64,000 nt of DNA from Gluconobacter roseus NBRC 3990 (GTDB lineage Bacteria; Pseudomonadota; Alphaproteobacteria; Acetobacterales; Acetobacteraceae). The stretch is taken from contig NZ_BJLY01000001.1 in NCBI RefSeq assembly GCF_006538885.1, forward strand, positions 620,001-684,000, read 5' to 3'. Under the pieces are notes generated by a model that saw only the letters and a list, made by a program, of their open reading frames with translations, did not search any database and was not told where the DNA came from. This document shows positions 41,539 to 50,685 of the stretch, in pieces; within the stretch, counting starts at the first letter, position 1; every line of letters begins with the position of its first letter. A program made the translations under genes and the position numbers.

Positions 41539-42588
41539 ATGAATGCTCCCGTCCTGCCTTCCGAGGCGCTCCAGAGAGTCGCCGCGGAAGCCGTCCGCCG
41601 CTCCCATGCCGCTGAGCCGCCTACCGGCCGCAAGCTCCCTCTTCGTGTCGGGTCGCGGGCGTCTCCGCTGGCGCTGGTCCAGACACGGAACTTTCTGACG
41701 CGCCTGACGCGGTTCTGCCCCGTTCTGCGCGATATGGGGGCGTTTCAGGAATACCAGATCAGTACCGAGGGTGACCGAAACCAGGCGCAGCGTCTGGCGG
41801 AAATCGGCGGCAAGGGTCTTTTTGCTAAGGAAATCCATGAGGCGCTGGCAGCCGGGCGGATCGATTTCGCGGTGCACAGCCTCAAGGATCTGGAAACCAA
41901 CCTGCCGCCGGGCCTGGTGCTGGCCTGTACGCTCAAGCGTGAGGATGCGCGCGATGCACTGATCCTGCGGGACCGGGATGTAAAGGTTGATCCGCAGCGT
42001 CCGTATGACTGCCTGCCGGAAGGGGCGCTGGTCGGCTGTGCGTCGGTGCGGCGTCAGGCGCAGATGCTGCATGTACGGCCGGATCTGCGGTTCTGCCTGC
42101 TGCGCGGCAATGTGCAGACGCGGCTGGACAAGCTGCGGGCCGGGGCGTGCGATGCGACGCTTCTGGCTCTGGCCGGGCTGCGGCGTCTGGGCATGGAAGA
42201 CCGTGTGGATGTCGTGCTGGAGCCGGACCAGATGCTGCCGGCTTCGGGGCAGGGCATTGTGGGCGTGACGGTTCGTGAGAGCGATCTGGAACTGCGCGAA
42301 CTGCTGTCCGCGATCGAGGATCCGGAGGCACGGGCGGTTTCGACGGCCGAGCGTGCGCTTCTGGCGGAACTGGACGGCTCGTGTCGGACGCCGATTGGCG
42401 GTTATGCCCGGATCGAGAACGGTGTTCTCAAGCTGAGCGGCATGATTGCGAGCGAGGACGGGACGTTCCTGCTCCGTCGCGAGATCGAAGGTGCGCCGCT
42501 TGAGGCGGCCCGTCTGGGCACCGAGCTTGCGGACGAACTTCGCCGCGATACGCCGGCCCATATCTTTGAAGAAATGAGGCGTCCCTGA
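41539..42588 (+). CDS. hemC: Porphobilinogen deaminase (hydroxymethylbilane synthase)
   Basis: HemC polymerises four porphobilinogens into hydroxymethylbilane in heme synthesis. From the ATG at 41539 the protein has 349 residues, with LPLRVGSRASPLALVQT, the catalytic Asp in HSLKDLE (D117) and the dipyrromethane-attached Cys C282 in DGSCRTPIGGYA. A GTG at 41515 is an alternative start. hemD follows after 26 nt in the same direction. The heme made supplies the cytochrome genes in this window. Confidence 0.97.
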   Translation: MNAPVLPSEALQRVAAEAVRRSHAAEPPTGRKLPLRVGSRASPLALVQTRNFLTRLTRFCPVLRDMGAFQEYQISTEGDRNQAQRLAEIGGKGLFAKEIHEALAAGRIDFAVHSLKDLETNLPPGLVLACTLKREDARDALILRDRDVKVDPQRPYDCLPEGALVGCASVRRQAQMLHVRPDLRFCLLRGNVQTRLDKLRAGACDATLLALAGLRRLGMEDRVDVVLEPDQMLPASGQGIVGVTVRESDLELRELLSAIEDPEARAVSTAERALLAELDGSCRTPIGGYARIENGVLKLSGMIASEDGTFLLRREIEGAPLEAARLGTELADELRRDTPAHIFEEMRRP

Positions 42589-42614
42589 CGCTTACCCGTC
42601 CTGAACCGGGTCGC

Positions 42615-43271
42615 GTGGTTCTAGTGACCCGGCCGGAGCCCGGACTGTCCGCCACAATGGCGGAAGTCCGGGCGCTTGGCTGGGACGCTGTGGCGTGTCC
42701 GATGCTGGACATCACGACATTTGAGCCTGTTGCGCCGGGTAAGTTCCGGGCCGTGCTGGTGACGAGTGCGAATGCGCTGCCTGCGCTGCGGGACTGGCCA
42801 CGGGATCGGCTTATCGTGGCCGTGGGTGCGCGGACGGCGGCGCGGGCGCGCAAGGCCGGGTTCGTGAATGTCGAGGCGGCGGACGGGGATGCGCGGGCTC
42901 TGGCGGCGTTCTGCCGGGCGCGCGGCATTATGGGCACGGATGTACTGCTGGCCAGTGGCGAGGGCTATGGCGTGGAGCTGGCGCGGGATCTGGGCGTGCA
43001 GCGCGTCGAGGTCTATGCGGCGGCCATGTGCGAGGCTCTGCCGGAGACGGCGCGGGATGCGCTTCGGAGTGGGCGCGTTGAGGCGGTGCTGCTGTATTCG
43101 GGAAAAACGGCGGAAGCGTTCAGGGAAGCGCTTGGGACCGAAGAGGTGACGGCATTGTCTGCCGTGCGGGCGCTCTGTTTGTCAGAGGCCATTGCCGCGC
43201 GCCTGAACCCGGAGGAATGGCGCGCGGTGATGTGGCCCGATCCGCTGGAGCAGCTCGGGCCAGTGTCCTGA
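42615..43271 (+). CDS. hemD: Uroporphyrinogen-III synthase
   Basis: HemD closes and inverts ring D of hydroxymethylbilane. The 218 residues begin at a GTG (VVLVTRPEPG), 26 nt after hemC. Sequence is poorly conserved in this family, but VLVTRPEPGLSATMAEVRALGWDAVACPML, AVLVTSANAL, VGARTAARARKAG and LYSGKTAEAF fit. The position directly after hemC is the strongest support. It converges with secB, separated by 2 nt. Confidence 0.88.
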   Translation: MVLVTRPEPGLSATMAEVRALGWDAVACPMLDITTFEPVAPGKFRAVLVTSANALPALRDWPRDRLIVAVGARTAARARKAGFVNVEAADGDARALAAFCRARGIMGTDVLLASGEGYGVELARDLGVQRVEVYAAAMCEALPETARDALRSGRVEAVLLYSGKTAEAFREALGTEEVTALSAVRALCLSEAIAARLNPEEWRAVMWPDPLEQLGPVS

Positions 43272-43273
43272 GA

Positions 43274-43795
43274 TCAGGCTTCGCCGGCGGGTTCCGGGAA
43301 CTGCTGGGCGCGCTTGGCCTGCCACAGGGCAACGAAGTCGATCGGCTGCAGCACGACGGGCGGGAAGCCGCCGTCACGCGTGACATCGCTGACGATGGAG
43401 CGGACATACGGGAAGATCAGGCGCGGCACTTCGACCAGCAGGATCGGCTCGATCAGCTCTTCCGGCGGGTTGTTCAGCGTCACGACGGCGGCGTAGGTCA
43501 GCTCGGCGATGAACACCGTGCGGCCGGCCTGTCCACCTTCCTGTGCCGGCGGCTCTGCGGCCTCGGCGCGGACGGCCAGGGCGACTTCATAAACGGCCTG
43601 GTCTTCTTCCAGACGGTTGGCCTGGACGTCGATGTTGACGGAAATCTGCGGGGCGGAGCGCAGCGTGGTAAAGATGGCAGCGCCAGCCGGAACCTCGAAG
43701 GACAGGTCCTTCGTGTACTGCAGGTTGATGGCTAGCGGCATGGCCGGCACGTTTTCCTGGCCCAGGGCAGCGTTGTCGGTGGTGTTCTCTGACAT
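43274..43795 (-). CDS. secB: Protein-export chaperone SecB
   Basis: SecB keeps presecretory proteins unfolded and passes them to SecA. The 173 residues carry a Gln/Asn-containing N-terminus and the SecB fold with INLQYTKDLSFEVP and LLVEVPRLIFPYVRSIVSDVTRDGGFPPVVLQPIDF. The ATG at 43795 has GGAG about 9 nt upstream. It is divergent from the Tim44-like/mltA unit, which is a conserved alphaproteobacterial arrangement. Confidence 0.96.
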   Translation of the reverse strand: MSENTTDNAALGQENVPAMPLAINLQYTKDLSFEVPAGAAIFTTLRSAPQISVNIDVQANRLEEDQAVYEVALAVRAEAAEPPAQEGGQAGRTVFIAELTYAAVVTLNNPPEELIEPILLVEVPRLIFPYVRSIVSDVTRDGGFPPVVLQPIDFVALWQAKRAQQFPEPAGEA

Positions 43796-43988
43796 ACAGT
43801 CTCCGGATCCGCAGGGGCGCACCCCAGGGCGGACATCGATTGGAACGATTGCGATCCCTTGGCGGTAGCATGATGTCCGTTGCGCGCCAAGACACGGTTC
43901 TGGCGGACAGATGGTTGAGATCGGAGGGATTGCACCCTATCTCTAGGGCAACAGATCTTTCACCGAACACTGCGAAACACAGGACGTC

Positions 43989-44792
43989 ATGTCTTCCAGC
44001 GACATCCACCTCCCCGCCGGTCTCATGGATCACGCGGGTCATCATTTTCCCTGGGACCTTGTGGTCCTGTTCGTGCTCGCCGTGGCGCTGGGGGTGAGGC
44101 TTTACCGCGTTCTTGGCCGCCGTGTCGGGATGCAGGGGGTTCGGCAGGAGCGTCCGGGCGCCGGGCGTTTCGGTCCGGGCGCGAAGAATGGTACGGCGCC
44201 GGATGCGTCCCGTCCGAGTGCTCCGCCGCCGCTGCCGGGTAAGGCGTCGGGCGGGCAGGGTGATGGGAACGGGGCGCTCAATGCGGCTGCGGCACCGGAA
44301 GTGGATTATGAAATTCCTGCACCTGCAACGCGGGTCGGGACGGTGCTGGGCGAAATCGCGTCCGTTTTTCCGGGATTTTCGCCTTCGGGTTTCCTGAAGG
44401 ATGCCGAGGACACGTTCCGTCAGGTGGTGCCGGCGTTTGCGGTTGGTGATCGTGCGGTGCTGCAGAAGCTGCTGACCCCGGTCTCCATGGAGTCCTTTTC
44501 CGCTGCGATCGATACGCGGGAACAGGCGGGCGAGACGCAGCGCAGCGATCTGCGGGGTGTTGAGAGCCTGTCCATTCTTGATGCGATGCTCGTATCGGCA
44601 GAGGATGGCGCGCGGACGGGCCGAATCGAAGTGAAGATTGTTTCGCGTCAGGTGAACATCCTGACGGACCGTGCGGGTGAGCCCGTGGTCGGGACCGAGG
44701 CCGTGACCGAGTTCCATGATCTGTGGCTTTTCGAGCGTGTTGTCGGGCAGTCCGATGCGCGGTGGCGGCTGGCGGCGTCCCGTCCGGCCTGA
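43989..44792 (+). CDS. Tim44-like domain membrane protein (second copy)
   Basis: The 267 residues have one N-terminal hydrophobic helix (about 22-38, WDLVVLFVLAVALGVRL), a Gly/Pro/Ala-rich linker (about 55-110) and a C-terminal Tim44-like domain (about 120-267, FLKDAEDTFRQVVPAFAVGDRAVLQKLL ... FHDLWLFERVVG). It lies upstream of mltA and divergent from secB, matching the alphaproteobacterial TimA/Tim44-like locus. A role at the membrane with a lipid or translocase partner is likely but unproven. The 193 bp to secB should hold both promoters. Confidence 0.85.
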   Translation: MSSSDIHLPAGLMDHAGHHFPWDLVVLFVLAVALGVRLYRVLGRRVGMQGVRQERPGAGRFGPGAKNGTAPDASRPSAPPPLPGKASGGQGDGNGALNAAAAPEVDYEIPAPATRVGTVLGEIASVFPGFSPSGFLKDAEDTFRQVVPAFAVGDRAVLQKLLTPVSMESFSAAIDTREQAGETQRSDLRGVESLSILDAMLVSAEDGARTGRIEVKIVSRQVNILTDRAGEPVVGTEAVTEFHDLWLFERVVGQSDARWRLAASRPA

Positions 44793-44829
44793 TCCTTTCG
44801 TTTTCTGCTTCGAGTTTTTTACCGATCCG

Positions 44830-45972
44830 ATGAAAAAACTGCTGACCCTGGTGACGCTCGGCGTGCTTTGCGGGTGCACCCCGCAGAATGCGCCGTCTTC
44901 GTTTTCGCTCTCTCCTGTTGGTTATGACGCCCTTGCCGGGTGGGGGCAGGAGGATTTTGCCTCCCTGATGCCGCTGTTGCGGAATGAGTGCCATCGCCTG
45001 TCGCAGTTGCCGCCCGAGACGGTGCTCGGCGGAAGTGAGGACATCACGTATGGCCGTCATGCTGCCGACTGGGCCAATGCCTGTGCGGGTCTGGCGACGG
45101 CGACGGATGCGCGGACGTATCTTCAGACATGGTTCCAGCCTTACGAGGCCGGGACAGCGGCGTTCTTTACCGGCTATTTCGAGCCGCAGATCCCGGCATC
45201 CCTGACCCGGGGTGGGGCCTATCAGACGCCGGTCTATGGTCGGCCACGCGATCTGGTGCGGGTGAAGGCGACCAATGGCCAGATGGTCAGCGGGCGCTGG
45301 GTCAACGGGCAGTTTGCGCCGTATTATGACCGTGCCGCGATTGATGGCGGGGCGCTGGCGGGGCAGGGGCTGGAGATTGCCTGGCTGAAAAGCCCGGTGG
45401 ATCTGTTTTTCCTTCAGATCCAGGGTTCGGGTCGGCTGATTCTGCCGGATGGCGGGCAGGTGCGTGTCAGCTATGACGGGCGCAACGGGCAGGCCTATGT
45501 GCCGCTTGGGCGTGTTCTTGTGCAGGACGGCGAGCTGCCGGCGGATGGGGTCAGCATGGACAGCATCCGGAACTGGCTTGAGGCGCATCCGGACCGGATG
45601 ATGTCCGTCATGGAGCGCAATCCGAATTATGTGTTTTTCCGTCGTGATGACGGCAATCTGGCGCAGGGACCGAAGGGCGCGTTCGGGATGCCGCTGACGG
45701 CCGGGCGTTCTGTGGCGGTGGACCGGTCCATGGTGCCGTTTGCCATGCCGCTCTGGGTTGAGACGATGCTGCCTTATGGTAGCGGGCAGCAGGTGAACTG
45801 GGATCATCTGGTGTTCGCGCAGGATATCGGGACGGATATCAAAGGGGCCGGGCGGGCCGATCTGTTCACGGGCTGGGGGGCTGCGGCGCAGGCTGTGGCC
45901 GGCAACCTGCATGCGCATGGGCGGATGGTGCTGTTCCTGCCGCGTCCTCCTGCGGAATCTGCCGCACAATGA
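44830..45972 (+). CDS. mltA: Membrane-bound lytic murein transglycosylase A (lipoprotein)
   Basis: MltA cleaves peptidoglycan glycan strands to anhydromuropeptides. The 380 residues start with a lipoprotein signal (MKKLLTLVTLGVLCGC, with lipobox LCGC, Cys at about 16). The MltA domain contains FTGYFEPQIPAS and LQIQGSGRLILPDG. The C-terminal 3D domain contains VDRSMVPFAMPLW and the Asp-rich AQDIGTDIKGAGRADLF. The ATG at 44830 is chosen because it starts the signal peptide; an earlier in-frame start would break it. Its stop overlaps the DNA methyltransferase start by 4 nt. Confidence 0.95.
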   Translation: MKKLLTLVTLGVLCGCTPQNAPSSFSLSPVGYDALAGWGQEDFASLMPLLRNECHRLSQLPPETVLGGSEDITYGRHAADWANACAGLATATDARTYLQTWFQPYEAGTAAFFTGYFEPQIPASLTRGGAYQTPVYGRPRDLVRVKATNGQMVSGRWVNGQFAPYYDRAAIDGGALAGQGLEIAWLKSPVDLFFLQIQGSGRLILPDGGQVRVSYDGRNGQAYVPLGRVLVQDGELPADGVSMDSIRNWLEAHPDRMMSVMERNPNYVFFRRDDGNLAQGPKGAFGMPLTAGRSVAVDRSMVPFAMPLWVETMLPYGSGQQVNWDHLVFAQDIGTDIKGAGRADLFTGWGAAAQAVAGNLHAHGRMVLFLPRPPAESAAQ

Positions 45973-46787
45973 TCCGCAGTCGCCGGGAGAAGCTCGGTGT
46001 CCATACGCTGATCCGGGGAGACTGCACGACGGTCCTCAAGCGGATGCCGTCGCAGAGCGTGGATGTGGTGGTGACGTCGCCGCCCTATAATCTGGGAGTG
46101 CCGTACCGGACCTATCAGGACCGGCTGCCCGAGGATGCGTATCTGGACTGGATGGAGGATGTCTGCACCAGTCTGTCCCGCGTCATGAAGGATGACGGAT
46201 CGTTCTTTCTGAACATCGCGGGGTCGTCCTCACAGCCCTGGCTGCCGTTCGAATTGATGACGCGGCTGCGGAAGCTGTTCGTGCTTCAGAACCATATCAC
46301 CTGGATCAAGTCGATTTCGGTGGGCGAGATCACCTATGGGCATTTCAAGCCGCTGAACTCGGCGCGTTTCGTCAATCGCAACCATGAGCATGTCTTCCAT
46401 CTGACCAAGACGGGGAATGTGCCGGTGTCGCGTCTGGATGCGGGTGTGCCGTTTACGGACAAGAGCAACATCGTGCGGCGGCAGCACATCACGGACCGGC
46501 GATGCCGGGGGGATACGTGGTTCATTCCTTACGAGACCGTGCGCAGTCGCAAAGAGAAGTTCAGCCATCCCGGAACGTTCCCGGTGGCCTTGCCCGAGGC
46601 GTGCATCCGACTGCACGGGTTACGGCCGGGCGGTGTGCTGCTGGATCCGTTCATGGGATCGGGCACGACGCTGGTGGCGGCGGAGCGGATGGGCTGTGTG
46701 GGGATCGGGATTGATACCGATACGTCCTATGTGAACGTGGCGCGCAAGCGGGTGCGGGCGGCGATCGATCATGAGGACGAGGATTAA
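45969..46787 (+). CDS. Orphan beta-class DNA methyltransferase
   Basis: The 272 residues are a SAM-dependent DNA methyltransferase modifying an exocyclic amino group (N6-adenine or N4-cytosine). Catalytic motif IV is TSPPYN (about 36-41), and SAM motif I is DPFMGSGTT (about 223-231). The order IV before I places it in the beta class. SPPY can occur in both activities, so the base is undecided. The target-recognition region lies between them. No restriction endonuclease or specificity subunit is nearby, so it is solitary. It starts within the mltA stop (ATGA) and ends before a cytochrome peroxidase gene. It is distinct from typical CcrM, since the CcrM C-terminal extension is missing. Confidence 0.88.
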   Translation: MIRSRREKLGVHTLIRGDCTTVLKRMPSQSVDVVVTSPPYNLGVPYRTYQDRLPEDAYLDWMEDVCTSLSRVMKDDGSFFLNIAGSSSQPWLPFELMTRLRKLFVLQNHITWIKSISVGEITYGHFKPLNSARFVNRNHEHVFHLTKTGNVPVSRLDAGVPFTDKSNIVRRQHITDRRCRGDTWFIPYETVRSRKEKFSHPGTFPVALPEACIRLHGLRPGGVLLDPFMGSGTTLVAAERMGCVGIGIDTDTSYVNVARKRVRAAIDHEDED

Positions 46788-46868
46788 TCGACAACACCTG
46801 TTTTCCTGACAGGTTCAATCACTTTGACTTTGTGTATCACTTTTCCGCATTATCACGACACCGTGAGT

Positions 46869-48344
46869 ATGAGGAGAAAAGTGGTGCGTTCCAGCACGAT
46901 TACAAAAGGAATTGCCGGTCTGGTGGCGCTGGGCGTTGTCGCCTGGGGCGGGACCGTCACTTATCTTGAGCATTTTGATCATGCTGGAGCACCGCAGCTG
47001 CCCGCCAGCAGCCCGACGCGTCAGGACCCGACAGCCATGGCTGCGTTCGCGGCCCTTCGGGAAGTACGCTGCGATTACTGCCATACGCAGAACGTTGAAC
47101 TACCGTTCTATTTCAAGCTGCCGCTGGCCAATCAGATCATGAAGCGTGATCTGGTGCAGGGGCAGCGTCATTTCGAATATGCGCCGGTTCTGACGGCGCT
47201 GCAGGACGGCAAGCCGCCTTCCGTCGAGCAGCTTTCCCGCATCGAGGAAGTCATCACGCAGAACCGGATGCCGCCGGCAGCCTATCTGCTGATGCATCCG
47301 CATGCGCATCTGGACGAGAAGCAGCGCGCGGACATCCTGAAATGGGTGCGTGAGCAGCGTGAGCGTTACTATGCGACGCCGGGTGTGGCGGCGCAGTTCC
47401 GTGGCGAGCCGATCCAGCCGATCCCCGAGAGCGTGGATGTGAACTGGAAGAAGGCTGAGCTGGGCCGGGCACTGTTCTTTGACAAGGGGCTGTCGGGTGA
47501 TGGCACGCTCAACTGCGCAAGCTGCCATGGTCTGAACAAGGGGGGCGTGGACAATCTGACGACCGCGACGGGTATTGGCGGCCAGAAGGGTCCGATCAAT
47601 GTGCCGACCGTCTATAATTCCGTGTTCAGCATGGCGCAGTTCTGGAACGGCCGTGCGAAGGATCTGGCGGAGCAGGCGGCAGGTCCGGTCATGAACCCGC
47701 TGGAAATGGGTTCGCATGACTGGAACACGGTATCCGATCATGTTCGCAGCACGCCGGGTTATGCCGAGCAGTTCAATGCGGCCTTTGGCTCCGACCAGAT
47801 CGACAAGGACACGATCACCGGGGCGATTGCGGAATATGAAAAGACGCTGATTACGCCGGACAGCCGCTTTGACCTGTATCTGAAGGGCGATGCGAAGGCG
47901 ATCACGGCGCAGGAAAAGCGCGGATATGAGCGCTTCAAGGAAATCGGCTGCTCGGGGTGCCATAGCGGCATTGCCGTGGGTGGTGACGCCTACGAGATCC
48001 TTGGTCTGGAAGGTCCGTATTTCGAGAACCGACACACGAAGCTGACGGCTGCGGATGAAGGCCGTATGGCTGTGACGCATCAGGAAGGCGACAGGGAGCG
48101 GTTCAAGGTTCCGAACCTGCGCAATGTCGAGCTGACGGGCCCGTGGCTGCATGACGGTTCGGCCACCACGCTGGAGCAGGTCGTGCGGGAGATGGCGCGT
48201 TACGAGACGCCGGATCATGACATTGCCGATCAGGATGTCACGGATATCGTGGCGTTCCTCAAGACGCTGACGGGCAAGTATGAGGGCATTCCGCTGAAGG
48301 ATGTCTCGGCTGACCAGCCGCTGCGGGCTCCGGCTTCGAACTGA
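46869..48344 (+). CDS. Tri-heme cytochrome c peroxidase (YhjA-like)
   Basis: The protein reduces hydrogen peroxide in the periplasm using electrons from cytochrome c or quinol. It has a single N-terminal membrane helix (about 14-30) and three CxxCH heme sites: CDYCH (68-72), CASCH and CSGCH. Standard peroxidases have two; the extra N-terminal heme and the anchor match YhjA-type quinol-linked enzymes. Two starts are possible: ATG at 46869, without a good ribosome site, or GTG at 46884, with AGGAG 7 nt upstream, which I favour slightly. It is monocistronic and ends in a strong terminator. Confidence 0.93.
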   Translation: MRRKVVRSSTITKGIAGLVALGVVAWGGTVTYLEHFDHAGAPQLPASSPTRQDPTAMAAFAALREVRCDYCHTQNVELPFYFKLPLANQIMKRDLVQGQRHFEYAPVLTALQDGKPPSVEQLSRIEEVITQNRMPPAAYLLMHPHAHLDEKQRADILKWVREQRERYYATPGVAAQFRGEPIQPIPESVDVNWKKAELGRALFFDKGLSGDGTLNCASCHGLNKGGVDNLTTATGIGGQKGPINVPTVYNSVFSMAQFWNGRAKDLAEQAAGPVMNPLEMGSHDWNTVSDHVRSTPGYAEQFNAAFGSDQIDKDTITGAIAEYEKTLITPDSRFDLYLKGDAKAITAQEKRGYERFKEIGCSGCHSGIAVGGDAYEILGLEGPYFENRHTKLTAADEGRMAVTHQEGDRERFKVPNLRNVELTGPWLHDGSATTLEQVVREMARYETPDHDIADQDVTDIVAFLKTLTGKYEGIPLKDVSADQPLRAPASN

Positions 48345-48371
48345 AGTCTGCGCAAGCTGCATGAATGAAAA

Positions 48372-48404
48372 ACGGCCCCGGAGTGATCCGGGGCCGTTTT
48401 TTTT
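48372..48404. terminator. Bidirectional terminator after the cytochrome c peroxidase gene
   Basis: An 11-bp hairpin has arms ACGGCCCCGGA (48372-48382) and TCCGGGGCCGT (48387-48397) with a GTGA loop, followed by T residues. A residues precede it, so it can also serve the convergent lipase gene. Confidence 0.92.
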
Positions 48405-48425
48405 ATGAGCTGCGTCTGCGGGTGT

Positions 48426-49616
48426 TTATTGGGGAACGGGATTGCACTGCGGAGTGATAGGCTGGCCGGTCATGACGGCTGTCGTGAAAGCGGCAGAGTC
48501 TGGCAGGGAGCCGTTTACGACCTGGTTGTGGTCCAGTCCCTTGTAGAGATGGGCCTGAACGGTTGAGCCTGCGGCACAGGCAGCTTTGACCAGACCAAGC
48601 TGAAGGGCGGGGGGCACGTCGCGGTCTTCTGTTCCGGTTCCAGTGAAGAGCGGCTGGGCCAGTTTGAGGGTTGGGAACGCCATGGCTTTCAGGGCCGGGC
48701 TCATGGCCTTGAGGAAGGTTGGCTGGAGGCTGTTCTGCAGGGTCAGGCCGGCTTCCTGCGTCTGATGAGACAGGGATGTCAGGCATTCATGGGCGGCGTT
48801 GCGATAGACGGGCAAGGCTTTGGGCGTGAAGGCTTGTTCGGGGCGGAAATGGGGATCGTGTCCTTCCAGCCCGGCGGCGAGGTAGAAGACGTAATTGATC
48901 AGCGGGCTGTAGCCGACGCCGGGCTGTGAAGCGGCTTTGAGCAGGTTGCCGAGAAGTTCGGGCGTCACGTAAGGCGCGCCGGTGGCCACGGTGCCGCGGA
49001 TGTCCAGTTCAGGCGCGTAGGTTGGTGCGTAGGACGCTGTGGCGACGGCAGCGCCGCCTCCCTGCGACTGGCCGACGATCATGATCCGGTTTTTCAGGTC
49101 CGGGACGTTGGCGAGCGCGGCACGAACGCTGTCGAGAACGCTGTAGGCTTCGACGCGGGTGTCCAGATAGGGATGGGTGCCGGGTGTGCCGAGGCCCTGA
49201 TAATCCGTAGCGACGATGGCGAAACCGCGCTTCATCCAGGCGGAAAGATAGGTGCGGTTGCGGTCGCTGACAGGGTTGAGGGACGGGGCGCAGCTGTCAT
49301 CCACGCCGACGGTGCCATGGGCCCAGGCGACGATTGGCCAGCCACCTTGCGGAGCGGGACCGGCGGGCAGGATGATCTCGGCCGTGACGGGAACGAGGGC
49401 CTTGCCGATGATGCCGTTCGTTGAAAGATAGGTGATGCGCAGGGCGCGTCCGGCGTCCGGAAGACCAAGGGCGTCGGCCAGTGGGGCCGAGGCGGTGATG
49501 GTTCCGGGCTTCTGGACACCGGACGGGGCCGCGTGTGCCATACTGGTGAGCGAAGCGGCGTAGAGGGCCGTGCCTGCAAGCAGGGGAATGAATTTGCGCA
49601 GGGGAGGCAGGGGCAT
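48426..49616 (-). CDS. Secretory lipase / alpha-beta hydrolase
   Basis: The 396-residue precursor has a signal peptide (about 1-29, ending MAHA), then an alpha/beta-hydrolase domain. The nucleophile elbow is GQSQGG, the oxyanion segment is AWAHGTVG, and the C-terminal catalytic His is probably in KGLDHNQVV. It resembles the LIP-type secretory lipase family found in fungi and bacteria. Substrate specificity is unknown. The ATG at 49616 has AAGGA about 7 nt upstream; a longer frame to 49703 would not begin with a signal peptide. Confidence 0.85.
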   Translation of the reverse strand: MPLPPLRKFIPLLAGTALYAASLTSMAHAAPSGVQKPGTITASAPLADALGLPDAGRALRITYLSTNGIIGKALVPVTAEIILPAGPAPQGGWPIVAWAHGTVGVDDSCAPSLNPVSDRNRTYLSAWMKRGFAIVATDYQGLGTPGTHPYLDTRVEAYSVLDSVRAALANVPDLKNRIMIVGQSQGGGAAVATASYAPTYAPELDIRGTVATGAPYVTPELLGNLLKAASQPGVGYSPLINYVFYLAAGLEGHDPHFRPEQAFTPKALPVYRNAAHECLTSLSHQTQEAGLTLQNSLQPTFLKAMSPALKAMAFPTLKLAQPLFTGTGTEDRDVPPALQLGLVKAACAAGSTVQAHLYKGLDHNQVVNGSLPDSAAFTTAVMTGQPITPQCNPVPQ

Positions 49617-49742
49617 GGGAAATCCTTGGTAAGTCTTGCTTTGCAGGCCGGGCATTCTCATGCCCGGTGCTGGCGAGACTGACGCCATGACCCTTAAGGT
49701 CAAGTGAATTTCCGATGGTGCCTGTGGCCTGATCGTTCCGGT

Positions 49743-49952
49743 TCAGTCGTCCTGCGCGAGGCGGCGGTCAGCGGCTTTGTCGATCCGGTCACGCTCTTCG
49801 GCGGTGAGAAGGCCGCGCTCGTATTCCTGTGTGGCGCGGGCCTTGGCGTTGCTGGCGCGGGCGCGGGTATCGATCGGGTAGGCGCGCTTTTCAGGGAGGC
49901 CGAAAGCGCTGTCGGGGAGTTTGTCGCGTTCTTCTTGGGAAAGATGGCTCAT
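49743..49952 (-). CDS. Small hypothetical protein, DUF6582-like
   Basis: The 69-residue protein is highly charged and soluble. The segment LPDSAFGLPEKRAYPIDTRARASNAKARATQ matches a widespread short family found in proteobacteria and phages. The ATG at 49952 is chosen because it begins this conserved pattern (MSHLSQEERDKLPDSAFG). No function is known. It lies 126 nt upstream of the lipase gene in the same direction. Confidence 0.75.
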   Translation of the reverse strand: MSHLSQEERDKLPDSAFGLPEKRAYPIDTRARASNAKARATQEYERGLLTAEERDRIDKAADRRLAQDD

Positions 49953-50116
49953 GGTTCTGTTCTTTCTGAAATGGAACCCGGACTGTGAACGTATCAGGGC
50001 AGCGAAAGTCCCGAAATCCCGAAAGAACATTGTTCAACGCTACCGGAAGCCGTTACATGCTCGGGGCCTGAATCCCGTTTTTCGGGAGGGGTGGTCAGAC
50101 AGGAAGTGAGGGCGGC

Positions 50117-50680
50117 GTGGCGAAGCGGGATCTGAGGGAGGACGAGGCGACCCTGTGGCGGATGGTGGTCCGCGACATCAAGCCGTTGCGCTCTCCGCGG
50201 GCTCCGAAACGTATGGTGCCTGTGGTGAAAGCCGAACTGCCTGCGCCCATGCCGGATATTGCGCGATCTGCGCCTTTGCCGGCGCGGCGGTCCTTTGTTC
50301 CGGCCCAGCCGAAAAAGCCCGTGTCCCGACCGGCAGAGCTTGCCGTTGGTGTGCGGGCGCCGGGGCTGGATGATACGAGCTGGAAGCGTCTGTCCCGCGG
50401 GCAGATGAAGGTCGATGCGCGGCTCGATCTGCATGGTTATGTCGTACAGGAGGCGTTCGAGCGGTTGTATGATTTCATGCAGCGTGCACGGGTGCGGAAC
50501 TGGCGCTGTGTCGAGGTCGTGACAGGACTGGGGAGCGGGCAGACCAGCGGGTTGATCCGGCGTGAACTGCCGATGTGGCTTCAGCGGGGGGATCTGCGGT
50601 CCATGGTGCTGGCCGTGGTGCATCCCCATGCCGCCAATCACGGTTCTGTTCGTATTCTGCTGAAGACCCGCCGCCGCTGA
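50117..50680 (+). CDS. Smr-domain protein
   Basis: The 187 residues have a basic, Pro-rich N-terminal half and a C-terminal Smr domain (about 100-187) with LDLHGYVVQEAFERL, VVTGLGSG and HGSVRILLKTRR, the family's nucleic-acid or nuclease-related motifs. Bacterial Smr proteins can act as nickases or bind ribosomes. The start is GTG at 50117. In many alphaproteobacteria smr follows mltA directly; here about 4 kb with other genes intervenes. Confidence 0.9.
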   Translation: MAKRDLREDEATLWRMVVRDIKPLRSPRAPKRMVPVVKAELPAPMPDIARSAPLPARRSFVPAQPKKPVSRPAELAVGVRAPGLDDTSWKRLSRGQMKVDARLDLHGYVVQEAFERLYDFMQRARVRNWRCVEVVTGLGSGQTSGLIRRELPMWLQRGDLRSMVLAVVHPHAANHGSVRILLKTRRR

Positions 50681-50685
50681 GCCGG

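Noticed and set aside
40386..41633. Longer tsaD start at 41633
   Set aside because: The extra N-terminus runs antisense into hemC coding sequence and lacks TsaD similarity; the family begins near LLAIETSCDD.
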